64,000 nucleotides of DNA from Perca fluviatilis (GCF_010015445.1 NC_053134.1:10895265-10959264); one strand, 5' to 3'. Positions 29,563 to 40,713 are shown, numbered from the stretch's first letter. Program-made: numbers and translations. Notes: a model not told the origin generated them from the letters alone.

Positions 29563-32500
29563 ATGCTTGTGTTACACCCTGGTCCCAAGATATGTTTGTC
29601 AGCTTTTGCAGTGTAAACTAAATCTCCCTCCCTCTAGCCAAACAAAAGATAAAGCCCCTCTACCCCCATATCTCCCCTATTTATCTTAGCAGTACAAAAG
29701 TCTCATCACCTAACCCATACAGTACTAACTGGAGCACTGGCCAGGGAGAAAAAATAGTAATAACGTGAGAGGAAACAGAAAGAAACCTGAATGAGAAAGA
29801 GATACGCAGAGGGGAGGGAGAAAGACAAAGGAAGAAAGAATGTGCAGCTGGACTTGCATGTACTCTCGGTATGATGGAATGATTTGTCAGCAATACCAAG
29901 AACTCGTGAAACCAGTCCGTCCTTTTTTACCGTTGAGCTTTTCCATTACAACAAAAGGGGCTGAGAGACCTATGAATACTGTCATGCTGTCTTCACAACA
30001 TGGGCATATTTGTGAATATGTGTCAAGTATGTTTTTAAGGTAGTTTTCTCACATGTGTGTATGTGTGTCTTCTGATTAGAAAATATGGACAGAGCGTTCG
30101 TGCGTGTGTTTTTGTCTGTTACCTCCTGGGTTGTCCACATGCATGAAAAGCATATCTTCATCTCCATCCAGGATGGAGTAGAACTGCAAACACACATATA
30201 TATTGAGTGAGATGTGGGTGAAAAAAATCTGGAATTGCAATAAAAACAAACAAATGCAATGACTAATTTAATCTTTGCCATGACATGCACGCAAGTTTAA
30301 TCGTCGTGAGATAGAGTGTGTTTGTGCTGTCAACAATGTGTGTATGTGGGTTGGTGTTTCGCCAGAAAAGAAGTTCCTTCAGTTGGTGTTGAAATAGGAA
30401 ATGTTGCCATCAATAGTTTAACTTAAGGCAAACCAAAAAACAACCAGGGATAAAAACAATGTGTTTGTCTAAGGGACCAAGTCAGACTGAAAGTGGGAGA
30501 GAAACGTGTGACAAAGGGCATAATTACATTAACATCTGAACATTTCCATCCTGTGGTATGGCAGGTTATCGTTGGAAATATTTGGATACTACTGCCGATA
30601 CAAAAGCTACCAAAGAACAAAAAGTTGTTAAATAATAAAAGATGCTTTATAGCAGCCGCAGAAAAACCTTGCCTTAATAAAATAGTCTAAAATGGCAACA
30701 TTTTGATTAAAAAGTAGGATCTATCTGATCAAAGGAGTACACAAGCAATGCCAACTTTAGGTACTTGACAGTTTTTGATACTCTGTGCTTTATCAATACC
30801 AAACAAGCAGTGTGGTTCGATACCAAGCCCTAAATAAGACAATGAAAAGATTGCAACTTGGTTTTTATTTTTGTTACCATAACCAATAGAAATGATGGAC
30901 AAAACTACAAAAATAAGACAATAGTTGTAGTGAACCAAATGCTTTACTTAACCCTTGTGTTGTCTTCCTGTCGACCATGAACTTGTTGTCCTTCGGGTCA
31001 AAATTGAATTTTTGGCGCTTTTTACAACGTATTTGTCACTTATTTCAACACTTTTTTTAGTTAATAGACCTCATTTATATGATATTATAACACATTTTTT
31101 AGTTTAAACAAAGCAGAAATTATGATTTTTTTTTACCAAGAGTTAAGATCAGAGGATGCTGAGTGAATTACAGACTGGTTTATGTCAAAGTTTAGTGAGG
31201 ATACTGTTTTGAAACCATTCAATTTCTTTTTTTCAAATGCTATAAAATTGAATAAAACACCCAAAATGCAATGAGAGTAATCATTCATTTTACCTGTGAA
31301 TAATGTTGTATGGGTTCCATACAACGTACATCCATGCATCCATGTTATTTTTGGGCAATTTGTTTGAAATAAACCCATATTTCTGATTTAAAAAACATTG
31401 AAAACAGGTCAAATTTGCAACACAAGGGTTAAACAGCTTTCTCACCTGCTCGGTGGAGGCGGAGGGGAGCAGCTCGGCTGAAGGTCTCTCCTTGGTCCGA
31501 TGAAAAATACATGACACGAGGGGATCTCTGGGAGCAGAATCATGCATCACTGTGTTATTATTGCTTGACTTTATCATTTCGATGCATTAGTGTGATTTGA
31601 CTACATGCGTGCAAAGAAGATGCTTTGTATTCACACGTCTTACCGAATCTTCCATCACAGAGAAGAAGAGAAAGGCACCGATGTAGCCAAAACTGTAGAT
31701 GTCCTCGTGGATTGTTGTGAAGGTCTGCCCCAGATCCTTTGTCCTCTTCAGCACTAAATCCCCCCTCTCATCTGCATAAACTGTGGTGACAAAAAGCAAG
31801 ACTTGGTGACAGGAATACTCAGGACTCTAATTTATTGGTTTTCCCTTTGCTTTAATTCAATTTTCAGTTTTCAATTTTAGCTTAAAAACTAAAAAAATTT
31901 TAAAATCTTGATTGTAAGATGGAGTGTGGATGGAAAGCAAAATCCATGTTAGTCAATCCAGACCATCCTCTTGTTTGAGATGAAATTTTCATTTATTCCA
32001 AGTAAAATGAATTTGCTTTATTCAAATATACCATAAAATGTTGTAATAATATTTTATTCTTATTCTTATCTTTTGTCATTTTTTGTCAAATTGCCTTTTT
32101 TTATTGTATTTAATATCGTGTGATACAGCAATCACACTGTTACTGTCAGAGGACAGGAGCTTGATATTGTTAATGAATTCAAGTATCTTGGGGTCATGTA
32201 TGACTCCACCCTAACGTTCAAAAGTCATGTGAAAAGGGTGGTAAATAAAGTTAAATTTAACTTGCAGAATTTTAAACAAGTTAGGGCATTTCTTGATAAC
32301 AATTCTGCCAAGTTGTTTCTTTATACTATGATCCTTTCACATATTGAATATTGTTTTATTAACTGGTCACTAACTAGTGTAACTACTCTTAAAAGTATTG
32401 AATCTCTATTTAAGAAAGCCATAAAAACTTACGATAAAAAGGCATTGTCATTTCACCATTGCGATATCTTACAGAGACATACATTTTTTAGTTTTGAAAA

Positions 32501-35500
32501 TTTTAAACATTTTAGGTATGCGTGTTTGATATATAAAGTGTTACATGATCTTGCCCCCCCCTCCGCTGCGTGACTTCATTCGGAGACTTGAAAGCGGAGG
32601 AAGTACGATGCCTCTGTAAAAGGGGGACTGTGTTATACCATTTAGGGCACACCACTTTTGGACAAAATGTATTGTCAATAATAGGAGGTAAACTCTGGAA
32701 TAGTTTGCCCCTCATAATAAGAGAGTGTCCCACATTCAACACTTTTAAAACTCGTTTAAAACAGTGGCTTCTAGAAAACCAGAGATGCACTCATTTTTAG
32801 CAGTCACACATTTCTTTGATCATGTGCTTTCACTGGCGGATCGAATGCAGTGTAGAGGTGGAAGAATAATGTCTTTGTCATGTATTGTGCATCAAGCATT
32901 TTTGTTTTGTTTTGTTTGTTTGTTTTGTTTATGTCACTACAATGTTTACCTTTTAATGTAATGTAGTTAATGAGCGCTGTATGACTGCTGGTTGTCTTTG
33001 TTAGTCTTATGTTACCTGCCTAGGGACTGCAGATGGAAAGTAGTTACTTTAACTAATTCTGGCATATTTACATGGTGTTTTTATACAACTATGTTCATAA
33101 ATATGCATGGTCCCTGTCAAATAAATCAATAAAATAAAATACAAAAAAAAATACTACATACACACTTCCATACATTGTTTTAATGTTGGCTTACTGCAGG
33201 AAGGATTTCCTCTTGGGGCAATGAAGCTCTAAAGTGAACAGCAAACAACCATACAATAGTGTTTCCTTTTTTTTAGATTAGATTTGATTGCACTTTAATG
33301 TCAGATAACTCCGAATGTTTGTTTTGCAAGGTGAACACTTATAACTGGTGACTTTTTTATACTCTGTAGACAACTTTTTTAAGCTTTTGGTATCATGTAC
33401 GGTAAGTGCATTTCATATAGCTTCTTACCTGTGTCTGTTCGACTGTAGCTAAAAAACAAATTAATGCCGGCCCCCCTAATGGAAAGAGGAAGTCAAAAAT
33501 TTCACAAACGCCACAAAAAAAAATGTCACAACAATTTCTACATGAACTGTTTTCACAGATTACATTTCTTCTCCAGAAAAACACACACTGCATATTATAT
33601 CATATACAGGCATTCAAAACATTGAAATACCAATTGTAAATATACTGGCAGACAGCTTTACAAAATACATTCATCTAACGTGATTTCTTTTAGACACTCA
33701 GTGTGTGGTTTTGTTTCCTGTTTATGCTCACCATGAGAAAGAATGCACTCCATCGTGAACTTTTGTCCACTTAGCGCCAAAGTCCAGGGAGAGCCACAGA
33801 CTGCCCTGCAAGTCAGGAAGGAATGTTTACCTTTACTTTCAAGGTTTGTGCTTGATGTGTATGTGCATAACGCTACGTATTATGTGTGGGAATGTGTGTT
33901 TGTTTTATCCAAGAATATTAAACAGGGTAAGGGAGACCACTGTGAGCTTGTGAATTCAAATAAAAAAGTAAGAGAAACATTTAAAGCAGTGCGACTCACA
34001 TCAATGCTGAGGGCCACAAGGTAGTCAGGGTTGAGGAAGTGGTACGTGATTGGCTGGGCCAGGTGGAAGGGCAGTTGGATGTACTTAAAGGTTGCACCGG
34101 CATCCGTGGAGGTGAAGATGACCCCGCCTGGGTTGTTCACCACCGGTACGTCTGCTGTCAGTATCACCTGTCAGTTTTAATAAATTAAAAGCAGACGTGA
34201 GATGCAAAGTTGATGAGCGTTTACTAGGGGTGGGAAGCACCAGAGGCCTCACGATATGATATCATCACGAGACTTATGTCACGATACGATATTATTGGGA
34301 TTTTAAACATATTGCAATATTCTGCAATATATTGCAATTTATTACCTTTTTTCCAACTTCAAATTTTTCCCAAATTAAAAATGATGTCCCCAAAAGGAAA
34401 CTTTTTTTTATCTAAAAAGATATATTTATCTGTTTTTTCATCTCACTTCTTCAATTTTATTGCTGCGAAATGGGATTGTAAAGCAGACAAACTGACCAAC
34501 ACATGGAGTATATCATAATAGATCGTTTCCTGGCATTTGTGTATCGATACTACCCTGGAAATCCAGAGTTCTCGCAAGAGCACAATTTGAGTTTGCTCAA
34601 CGAGTCACTCTGGCATCGAGCAATGATGCTCATTAACTATGCCCTTGTAGGCGAGCTGCACCAATCACATTGGTGTATCTGATATAGGTGGGCCAGAGGC
34701 GAGCTAAACAGATGACGACAGTTTAATCTACCAGTTAGCGCCGCTGGTAGCTAAGCTCTGGATACGTCATCCTGTGTATTGTTGTGATTGGTCGTTGTGT
34801 TATCCAATTGCGTGCAGTGAGATTTTCAAATTCATGCTTGGTGCCGCTCCTCGAATTGGGCTGTTTTCATTATTCGTTGCCAGATCCTTAGTCTTTCAGA
34901 TTTGGGTCTGGATTTCCAGGCTATATCGATAAAGTATTGACACAGAAAATATCGCGATACTATGCTGTATCGATTTTTTCCCCCCATTTACTGAACATAA
35001 GTTAAAAAGAAGCAAACCTAAAAATCACAATTCTTACTAATGCATATTTTGATTTGCAAAAATTCAAAAAAAAGAATTCCTGAGTAAAAAAAAAAGCCTG
35101 CATCTCAGAGAAAGTGTCTTTTTACATGTTTGAACTCCGCTTAAACCAAACAATTGTATCTCAAACCCCCCCTAGTTCACAAATTATCTTAATGTCATGA
35201 TGAGCAAGTTGAAATTATGTATAAAAAGCAAACAAAAAAAAAACATACACTGCTCCCCCTGCTTATCCTGAGCTTGATCTTGCTCAGCTCTGTTTCAAGA
35301 TTTTGTTTAATGACAGTGCTGCTAGGTCCCAAATGTCTACGCATCAATGCATTACTGTGGGTGTATTTTTGAACATTTGATGTCAGCCCACAACCCTGTG
35401 AGGACAAGAGCAAAAACAGTGGTTTGACAGAATGGTTTGAAGATGTGGCACAAAATGATTAGACAGCGTGCAAGATGTCTTCACACTTTTTGTGAGGCAA

Positions 35501-37019
35501 CATCACATACTTCACATACTGACCGAGTGGCAACACAGTTCCCCAACTGAAACTCTAAACTGCTCACTCACTACACATGCTACACAGTGGGTGCCCCGCT
35601 GTTGACTTACAGAACTCCCTGGTCCAACACTGACTCCAAACTCCTCCCTTATGAAGGTGTTGTTGATCCGATGGGAAATGTCATGGAAGGATTTTGCATA
35701 ATCCGTGCTGAGAGGAAAGAAAGACAAGATTTTACTGTGTGTTTAAGTTCTTTTTAGGGTGTGCTGCTCATGTTAGTTCCTCTATTATATCAGATACTAA
35801 CTCACCTTCGATAAAGTCTTGAGGAGCCGCCTTCTAGGAAAGTATCTATTGGAGCACTAAATGTTGACAGCACCAGGACAACCTAGGGAATGCAGCAATA
35901 TGGTTAAAAGTTTGACCAAAAAGAAAATATAGTTATTTATGAAGATTTATTAAGTTATCATTTCAACTGAAGTATGACCTGCTTTTTTAAATGTCTAAGC
36001 ATGAGCGAGCTTCAGTTAGACTGTTTAAAAAAAATTAAAATTAAAAAATTAAATATATGTATGTAGACTCTATTTTTTAAATAATGGTAGGCTAAAAAAC
36101 AAATAAGTACAATATTTTGGAATAAAGAAACTGCATACAGTGCCACAGATTAGATGAACAGTATGAAGTCTAATGTTTCTATATTTCAAAAGAGACTGAT
36201 GATTACAGCATGTTGTGTTAATGAGAGTGATCTGACATTGTGGTACTGTAATACTAAGATACTCACCCCTGTACCATCGCCCACCCATGTGAGAATTACA
36301 TGGGAGCCATCATCACCGTTAAACCCTGTCTAGGAGAAAGAGAGAAGAGATACTCACACATATGACAGCGTTACCTCTAAAGTTAAACAACAAAACTAAA
36401 TCCTATAATACGCAATTTTCATTTCCTGTGCTTGCCAAAAGGTTAATGGACTGATAAGAATGTTCAATGATAACCACAGTAGATCATCAGTTTGCACAGT
36501 TTGCGTTTAGTATCATGCTTATAATTATTTTGGTGTCATAGTTCCACTTATTTCTAATACAGTTTCACCTAAGACAAATCTTACCTTTAATATCCTGAAA
36601 AAGCACATACGCAAGACAAATATCACTTAGAAACAAGTTTATCTGTGTTCTGAAATGCATTTTTCATGCTTAATAAAACTTAAAGCTGCAGATCCTATAG
36701 ATTACGTGACTGATGGACATTGCTTCACTAAATCTTGTCTCATAACTCAATCACACCTCACCTCATACGTATTGTCATCCAGAACCTTGTGCTCGACGGG
36801 GGTGAGGGGGGTCCGGCAGGAGGTGAAGGGAGGACCGTGAAAAGGCCTTGGGGTGCCGGAGGAGCTGCTCATATCCCTCCTGGGTCGTGCGCGCGCTTGG
36901 CCCTGGCTCTCATCCTGCTGAGGCCGGTGGAAAGTCACCGTCCTCCCCCCGCGGCTGCTGCCTTCAGCACCCAGAAGAAGGACGCACACCCCACCGAGGA
37001 CCACAAGTCTCCAGATCAT
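23525..37019 (-). CDS. sort1: Sortilin (VPS10-domain sorting receptor), 21 coding exons, one frameshifted
   Basis: Type I sorting receptor of the Golgi-endosome route. Coding exons (minus): 36762-37019, 36267-36329, 35806-35882, 35611-35707, 34000-34167, 33732-33805, 33429-33475, 31644-31780, 31446-31527, 30123-30183, 29001-29153, 28209-28306, 27993-28092, 27676-27850, 27364-27557, 26509-26701, 25185-25301, 24954-25098, 24696-24802, 23664-23781, 23525-23539. All join by GT-AG with matching phase except 31446-31527 (82 nt, two short). Seen: signal peptide [20 protein letters not shown]; furin-like RPRR near residue 48; VPS10 repeats with Asp boxes ([30 protein letters not shown]); [29 protein letters not shown]; the 10CC cysteine-rich region ([18 protein letters not shown]); a transmembrane segment; a tail ending DSDDDLIK. 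Expected length is 826 residues against 831 in human SORT1. SORCS-type leucine-rich and PKD domains are absent. Whether it is sort1a, sort1b or another ohnologue is unresolved. Confidence 0.95.
23938..24560 (-). mobile_element. hAT-like element relic with a BED zinc finger
   Basis: The minus-strand frame 24317-23979 encodes a BED-type zinc finger ([15 protein letters not shown], then [12 protein letters not shown]), the DNA-binding N-terminus typical of hAT transposases, and then ends. The outer sequences are imperfect inverted repeats built of ATTAATGTCATCGTTAACTCG and ATTAGCGCTGTCAGTTAAAC. It sits in the intron between the last transmembrane and tail exons of the sortilin gene. The catalytic domain is missing. 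Confidence 0.72.
24561..24685. mobile_element. end of a second hAT-type MITE
   Basis: The minus-strand end TAGGGCTGGGTATTG followed by GATACCGGTA-type repeats resembles common fish hAT MITE ends. The matching second end was not found, so the BED-finger element may have interrupted or truncated it. Confidence 0.4.
24860..24932. repeat. (AC)n microsatellite
   Basis: About 73 bp of AC dinucleotides, 22 bp from the donor site of sortilin exon 18 (24954). Confidence 0.96.
25894..26445. mobile_element. MITE with AAAGGTCCA ends, full-length copy
   Basis: The left end is AAAGGTCCAACGTGTAGGAA and the right end TACACACTGGACCTTTT, which are inverted copies. The right 270 bp match 48141-48410 almost base for base, and a related element lies at 59071-59594. 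It has no transposase. It lies in the sortilin intron between exons 16 and 17. Confidence 0.75.
27205..27297 (+). mobile_element. LINE/SINE 3' tail fragment
   Basis: The sequence GTAAAGTGTCCGGAGATAAC then ATAAAATTGAATTGAATTGA is the characteristic 3' tail of teleost non-LTR elements with short tandem ends. No coding part remains. Confidence 0.55.
29437..29562. repeat. interrupted (GT)n microsatellite
   Basis: About 125 bp of GT repeats with three small interruptions, in the intron between sortilin exons 10 and 11. The intron otherwise (29154-30122) holds nothing recognised. Confidence 0.95.
30952..31428. mobile_element. piggyBac-type MITE at a TTAA site
   Basis: The element begins CCCTTGTGTTGTCTTCC and ends CAACACAAGGG. 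It is flanked on both sides by TTAA (30948-30951 and 31429-31432), the piggyBac target duplication. It is 477 bp, non-autonomous, and its right end lies 14 bp from sortilin exon 9 (31446). Confidence 0.82.
31446..31527 (-). other. sort1: sortilin exon 9 carrying a two-base frame loss
   Basis: The preceding exon ends in phase 0 and the next starts in phase 0 (FYSILDGD), so this exon should be a multiple of three, but it is 82 nt. Its first part reads [18 protein letters not shown] in frame. The last part reads LPSASTEQ only in another frame, and that is the frame matching the LPSVGQEQ stretch of human sortilin. The break lies at about 31468-31472. Splice sites on both sides are intact. Confidence 0.85.
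32130..33155 (+). mobile_element. 5'-truncated non-LTR retrotransposon (LINE)
   Basis: The frame at about 32148-32575 reads [36 protein letters not shown] and [15 protein letters not shown], the region just after the reverse-transcriptase core of fish LINEs. A frame shift at about 32573 leads into [20 protein letters not shown] and [17 protein letters not shown]. The element ends in an AATAAA-rich A tail near 33150. It lies in the sortilin intron between exons 7 and 8. A second copy is at 22930-23345. Confidence 0.8.
34225..34986. mobile_element. hAT-like MITE carrying a nested insertion
   Basis: The left end TAGGGGTGGGAAGCACC and the CACGATACGATATTATTGGG body match the mirrored CGATAAAGTATTGACA, ATATCGCGATAC and TCGATTTTTTCCCCCC on the right. 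The two halves are separated by an unrelated element at 34553-34920. It lies in the sortilin intron between exons 4 and 5. Confidence 0.6.
34553..34920. mobile_element. DNA-transposon MITE nested in a hAT-like MITE
   Basis: The inverted ends are CCTGGAAATCCAGA and TCTGGATTTCCAGG. The element is about 368 bp with no coding sequence. It interrupts a GATAC-rich repeat whose two halves rejoin around it. CTA occurs next to both ends and may be a target duplication. Confidence 0.6.
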
Positions 37020-37186
37020 ATCCGATGCTAAAGTAAGGGGATCTCACTAAAAATAAGAGTACCAGAGACCGAGGTGCCTGGCAATACTGACTTGGTTATT
37101 AGTGTTGCGCTTCAAAAGCAAGTGGGGGTGGGACGTGCTTGGACGGCCGGGTCCTTAACCTAAAAAGTGCTGTGTGAAGTGGTGCG
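37020..37186 (-). promoter_or_regulatory. sort1: sortilin 5' UTR and probable core promoter
   Basis: This is the GC-richer stretch just upstream of the sortilin ATG (37019). There is no splice acceptor between here and the start codon, so the first exon probably includes its 5' UTR. No TATA box was recognised. The transcription start is not known from sequence. Confidence 0.4.
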
Positions 37187-37255
37187 TCCTCCACCAGCAG
37201 GTGTTTCTGTCACCTGGATGCGGGGATGCGGGCAGAAACACCTGCTGGTGGAGGA
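37187..37255. repeat. perfect 23-bp inverted repeat with 23-nt loop
   Basis: Positions 37187-37209 (TCCTCCACCAGCAGGTGTTT plus CTG) and 37233-37255 are exact reverse complements. The arms are GC-rich and the spacer is 23 nt. It lies about 170 bp upstream of the sortilin start codon, with no flanking target duplication seen. Confidence 0.9.
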
Positions 37256-38243
37256 TTTACATGTCAAGTGTATTTGATGGGAAAGCATCTTGTGTCCATT
37301 TGCACACCAGTGCAAAAAAGGAAAATGTGGAAATCAGTGTGACTCTTTGTGAGAGGTAAATGTGTGATGCGTTCGTATGTTACATACAAGAGAGAGAGGT
37401 GGGGGTGGGGTGGAGGAGTAAATGCAGCATCACAGAGAAAGTTTTCTTCCTGGTTGTATTTGTAGTTGACACAACTGAACGCAAGAGGACGTCATGTATT
37501 CACGCAGCTGGCTGTCTCTCAGCCAGGTGCCTCAGGATAGGATTTGCGCTTTTACGCACAACAAAATGATTATTCCTGCAGTACGGTAATAATAGCTTTT
37601 TAATCAATGCCTGTGTGACAGGATGAGGTTTTCCCAGATTTTCCCAGCTTTTTGCCGCTGCCAGAGGTTGTTATTTTGGAGTGATAAGGACGCTTTTTCA
37701 TCCTTTGTGCTTTGTTTGTATTCAGTGTTCGAGCTATACCGTGGCCTTCGGGGGAGCCCACTTTTTCTGCAGGGGGCCGTGCGCTTGCGACTTACAATGA
37801 CTTTTACAAAGATACATAACAGCTACAAGTGTATGCACTAAAGGATTTACCCTATTATACTTTATCGACAGGAGTAGATAGGTCAAATAGCAAACAGCCA
37901 GCCACAAATAGTCTATAGGCTAAACAAAGCGTCAGGCTGTCTTTGAGATTTCACATGAACAACGGTTAAAGTTACTCAGGCTACCGAAGAATACCAGAAT
38001 TCCTCCATTCAATTACACCTTAGCGACGCACCCCAAGCTTCCATCCTTAACAAACAGCCATGTATATGGGCTCTTCCACTCTCTCCACTGCTGGCTGTTC
38101 CAATTTAACGGGAGAGAGAGGAGCAAGAGGGGTTAGGATCATCTTCAGCCAGAGAGGACATTATTTCTTCAGCTTCTTCTTGCGTTGTCACCCCGGGGGG
38201 AGGTGTGCTAACAGGGCTTCTTGCAACAGGTGAATTAGTCGTG
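37256..38243. other. intergenic, nothing recognised
   Basis: Short open frames here carry no family motifs. The sequence is upstream of the sortilin gene and leads into the 174-bp satellite. Confidence 0.5.
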
Positions 38244-40038
38244 CATTATATCAGGTGAAAAACGGCCTGATATTTTGTGTATCCCCTATGTAACTTTGGC
38301 TAGAAAACAGCAGACATGTCCATATTATCTCAAGTTATTTATTGTGACTCTGTACAGTCAGAAAATAGCACACATGATGGCAGGAAAGACCCTTTGCTTG
38401 TTAGGAGAGGGGATACACATTATATCAGGTGAAAAACGGCCTGATATTTTGTGTATCCCCTATGTAACTTTGGCTAGAAAACAGCAGACATGTCCATATT
38501 ATCTCAAGTTATTTATTGTGACTCTGTACAGTCAGAAAATAGCACACATGATGGCAGGAAAGACCCTTTGCTTGTTAGGAGAGGGGATACACATTATATC
38601 AGGTGAAAAACGGCCTGATATTTTGTGTATCCCCTATGTAACTTTGGCTAGAAAACAGCAGACATGTCCATATTATCTCAAGTTATTTATTGTGACTCTG
38701 TACAGTCAGAAAATAGCACACATGATGGCAGGAAAGACCCCTTTGCTTGTTAGAGAGAAGGGGATACACATTATATCAGGTGGCGACGGCCTGATATTTT
38801 GTGTATCCCCTATGTAACTCTGGCTAGAAAACAGCAGACATGTCCATATTATCTCAAGTTATTTATTGTGACTCTGTACAGTCAGAAAATAGCACACATG
38901 ATGGCAGGAAAGACCCTTTGCTTGTTAGGAGAGGGGATACACATTATATCAGGTGAAAAACGGCCTGATATTTTGTGTATCCCCTATGTAACTGGCTAGA
39001 AAACAGCAGACATGTCCATATTATCTCAAGTTATTTATTGTGACTCTGTACAGTCAGAAAATAGTACACATGATGGCAGGAAAGACCCTTTGCTTGTTAG
39101 GAGAGGGGGATACACTTTATATCAGGTGAAAACGGCCTGATATTTTGTGTATCCCCTATGTAACTTTGGCTAGAAAACAGCAGACATGTCCATATTATCT
39201 CAAGTTATTTATTGTGACTCTGTACAGTCAGAAAATAGCACACATGATGGCGGGAAAGACCCTTTGCTTGTTAGAGAGAAGGGGATACACATTATATCAG
39301 GTGAAAAACGGCCTGATATTTTGTGTATCCCCTATGTAACTTTGGCTAGAAAACAGCAGACATGTCCATATTATCTCAAGTTATTTATTGTGACTCTGTA
39401 CAGTCAGAAAATAGCACACATGATGGCAGGAAAGACTTCCTTTGTTAGGAGAAGGGGATACACATTATATCAGGTGAAAAAGGCGCCTGATATTTTGTGT
39501 ATCCCCTATATAACTTTGGCTAGAAAACAGCAGACATGTCCATATTATCTCAAGTTATTTATTGTGACTCTGTACAGTCAGAAAATAGTACACATGATGG
39601 CAGGAAAGACCCTTTGCTTGTTAGGAGAGGGGATACACATTATATCAGGTGAAAAACGGCCTGATATTTTGTGTATCCCCTATGTAACTTTGGCTAGAAA
39701 ACAGCAGACATGTCCATATTATCTCAAGTTATTTATTGTGACTCTGTACAGTCAGAAAATAGCACACATGATGGCAGGAAAGACCCTTTGCTTGTTAGGA
39801 GAGGGGATACACATTATATCAGGTGAAAAACAGCCTGATATTTTGTGTATCCCCTATGTAACTTTGGCTAGAAAACAGCAGACATGTCCATATTATCTCA
39901 AGTTATTTATTGTGACTCTGTACAGTCAGAAAATAGCACACATGATGGCAGGAAAGACCCTTTGCTTGTTAGGAGAGGGGATACACATTATATCAGGTGA
40001 AAAACGGCCTGATATTTTGTGTATCCCCTATGTAACTT
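38244..40038 (+). repeat. 174-bp satellite, ten units plus partial ends
   Basis: The word CTGATATTTTGTGTATCCCC recurs at 38267, 38441, 38615, 38791, 38965, 39137, 39313, 39487, 39661, 39835 and 40009, a period of 174 bp with a few 172/176-bp units. Units are about 95-99% identical. At each junction an arm of about 21 bp (GGGGATACACATTATATCAG) faces its near reverse complement across a 10-bp loop, so each unit looks like a 164-bp MITE with terminal inverted repeats joined head to tail. Because 174 is divisible by three, one frame stays open over several units (a 58-residue repeat); there is no sign this is a real gene. Confidence 0.95.
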
Positions 40039-40294
40039 ATATGGCAGACAGGTGAACAAAGCGTTTAATTGAACAGCCATATTAAACTAAATTAAATTAA
40101 AACAGAAATCACGTTAGAGGGCAGGGAGGGACGGGTTAGCAAAGACGAGGAAAAGATATTTTGTTCACTAACCTACATGACTAACGTAGATACTAGGCAT
40201 AGCTACGGAGCATGTCAATATGGAACTTTGAAAAACACTGTCGAATAATCCACAATAATAAACGGCGCCTTAAACAATTCACACGTCGCCTTAA

Positions 40295-40475
40295 TGTAAC
40301 AGACAAATACACCTATTTATGTAGATAAATGAGACCTTTGTTACTATGGAAACCCTGTCGAGTCTTCCACTATGTAACGTTTAGTTGTAACAGACAAATA
40401 CACGTATTTATGTAGATAAACAAGACCCTTGTTACTTTGGAAAGCCCTGTCAGTCTTCCACTATGTAACGTTTGG
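40295..40475. repeat. tandem duplication of about 91 bp, two copies
   Basis: The unit starting TGTAACAGACAAATACAC occurs at 40295 and 40386, with matching TATTTATGTAGATAAA and CTTCCACTATGTAACGTTT parts. It lies just right of the satellite. Copies differ at about a dozen positions. Confidence 0.85.
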
Positions 40476-40647
40476 CTGCAGCTGTACTAGACAACCTGTA
40501 GGGGACCGAAGCTCCGCTCCGACTGCACGCGCGCTCCCGCGGCCAGGGGATACAAATCCTGGCGGGGATAAGTACCTTGGCACGACACCGGTGCCACAGT
40601 TATCTAAGGGGCCAACACTCCCCAGCGCGTTTCTCCTCCCACTCTTG

Positions 40648-40713
40648 TTGTTCTGGATATTGGTACAGATTGTTCTGGATACTGGTACAGATTGTTCTGG
40701 ATACTGGTACAAA
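40648..40713. repeat. 22-bp minisatellite, three copies
   Basis: The unit TTGTTCTGGATACTGGTACA plus two bases repeats at 40648, 40670 and 40692. It follows a CpG-rich stretch (40500-40640) with no gene recognised. Confidence 0.88.

Noticed and set aside
36735..37036. Plus-strand frames of 62-98 codons
   Set aside because: They are antisense to sortilin exon 1, whose signal peptide and splice donor on the minus strand are convincing.
38244..40038. CRISPR-like array
   Set aside because: The whole 174-bp unit is conserved with no variable spacers, and the genome is vertebrate.
38275..40055. 180- and 289-codon frames as a repetitive protein gene
   Set aside because: They follow from a stop-free satellite unit divisible by three; irregular units break the frame and there is no promoter, splice or family evidence.
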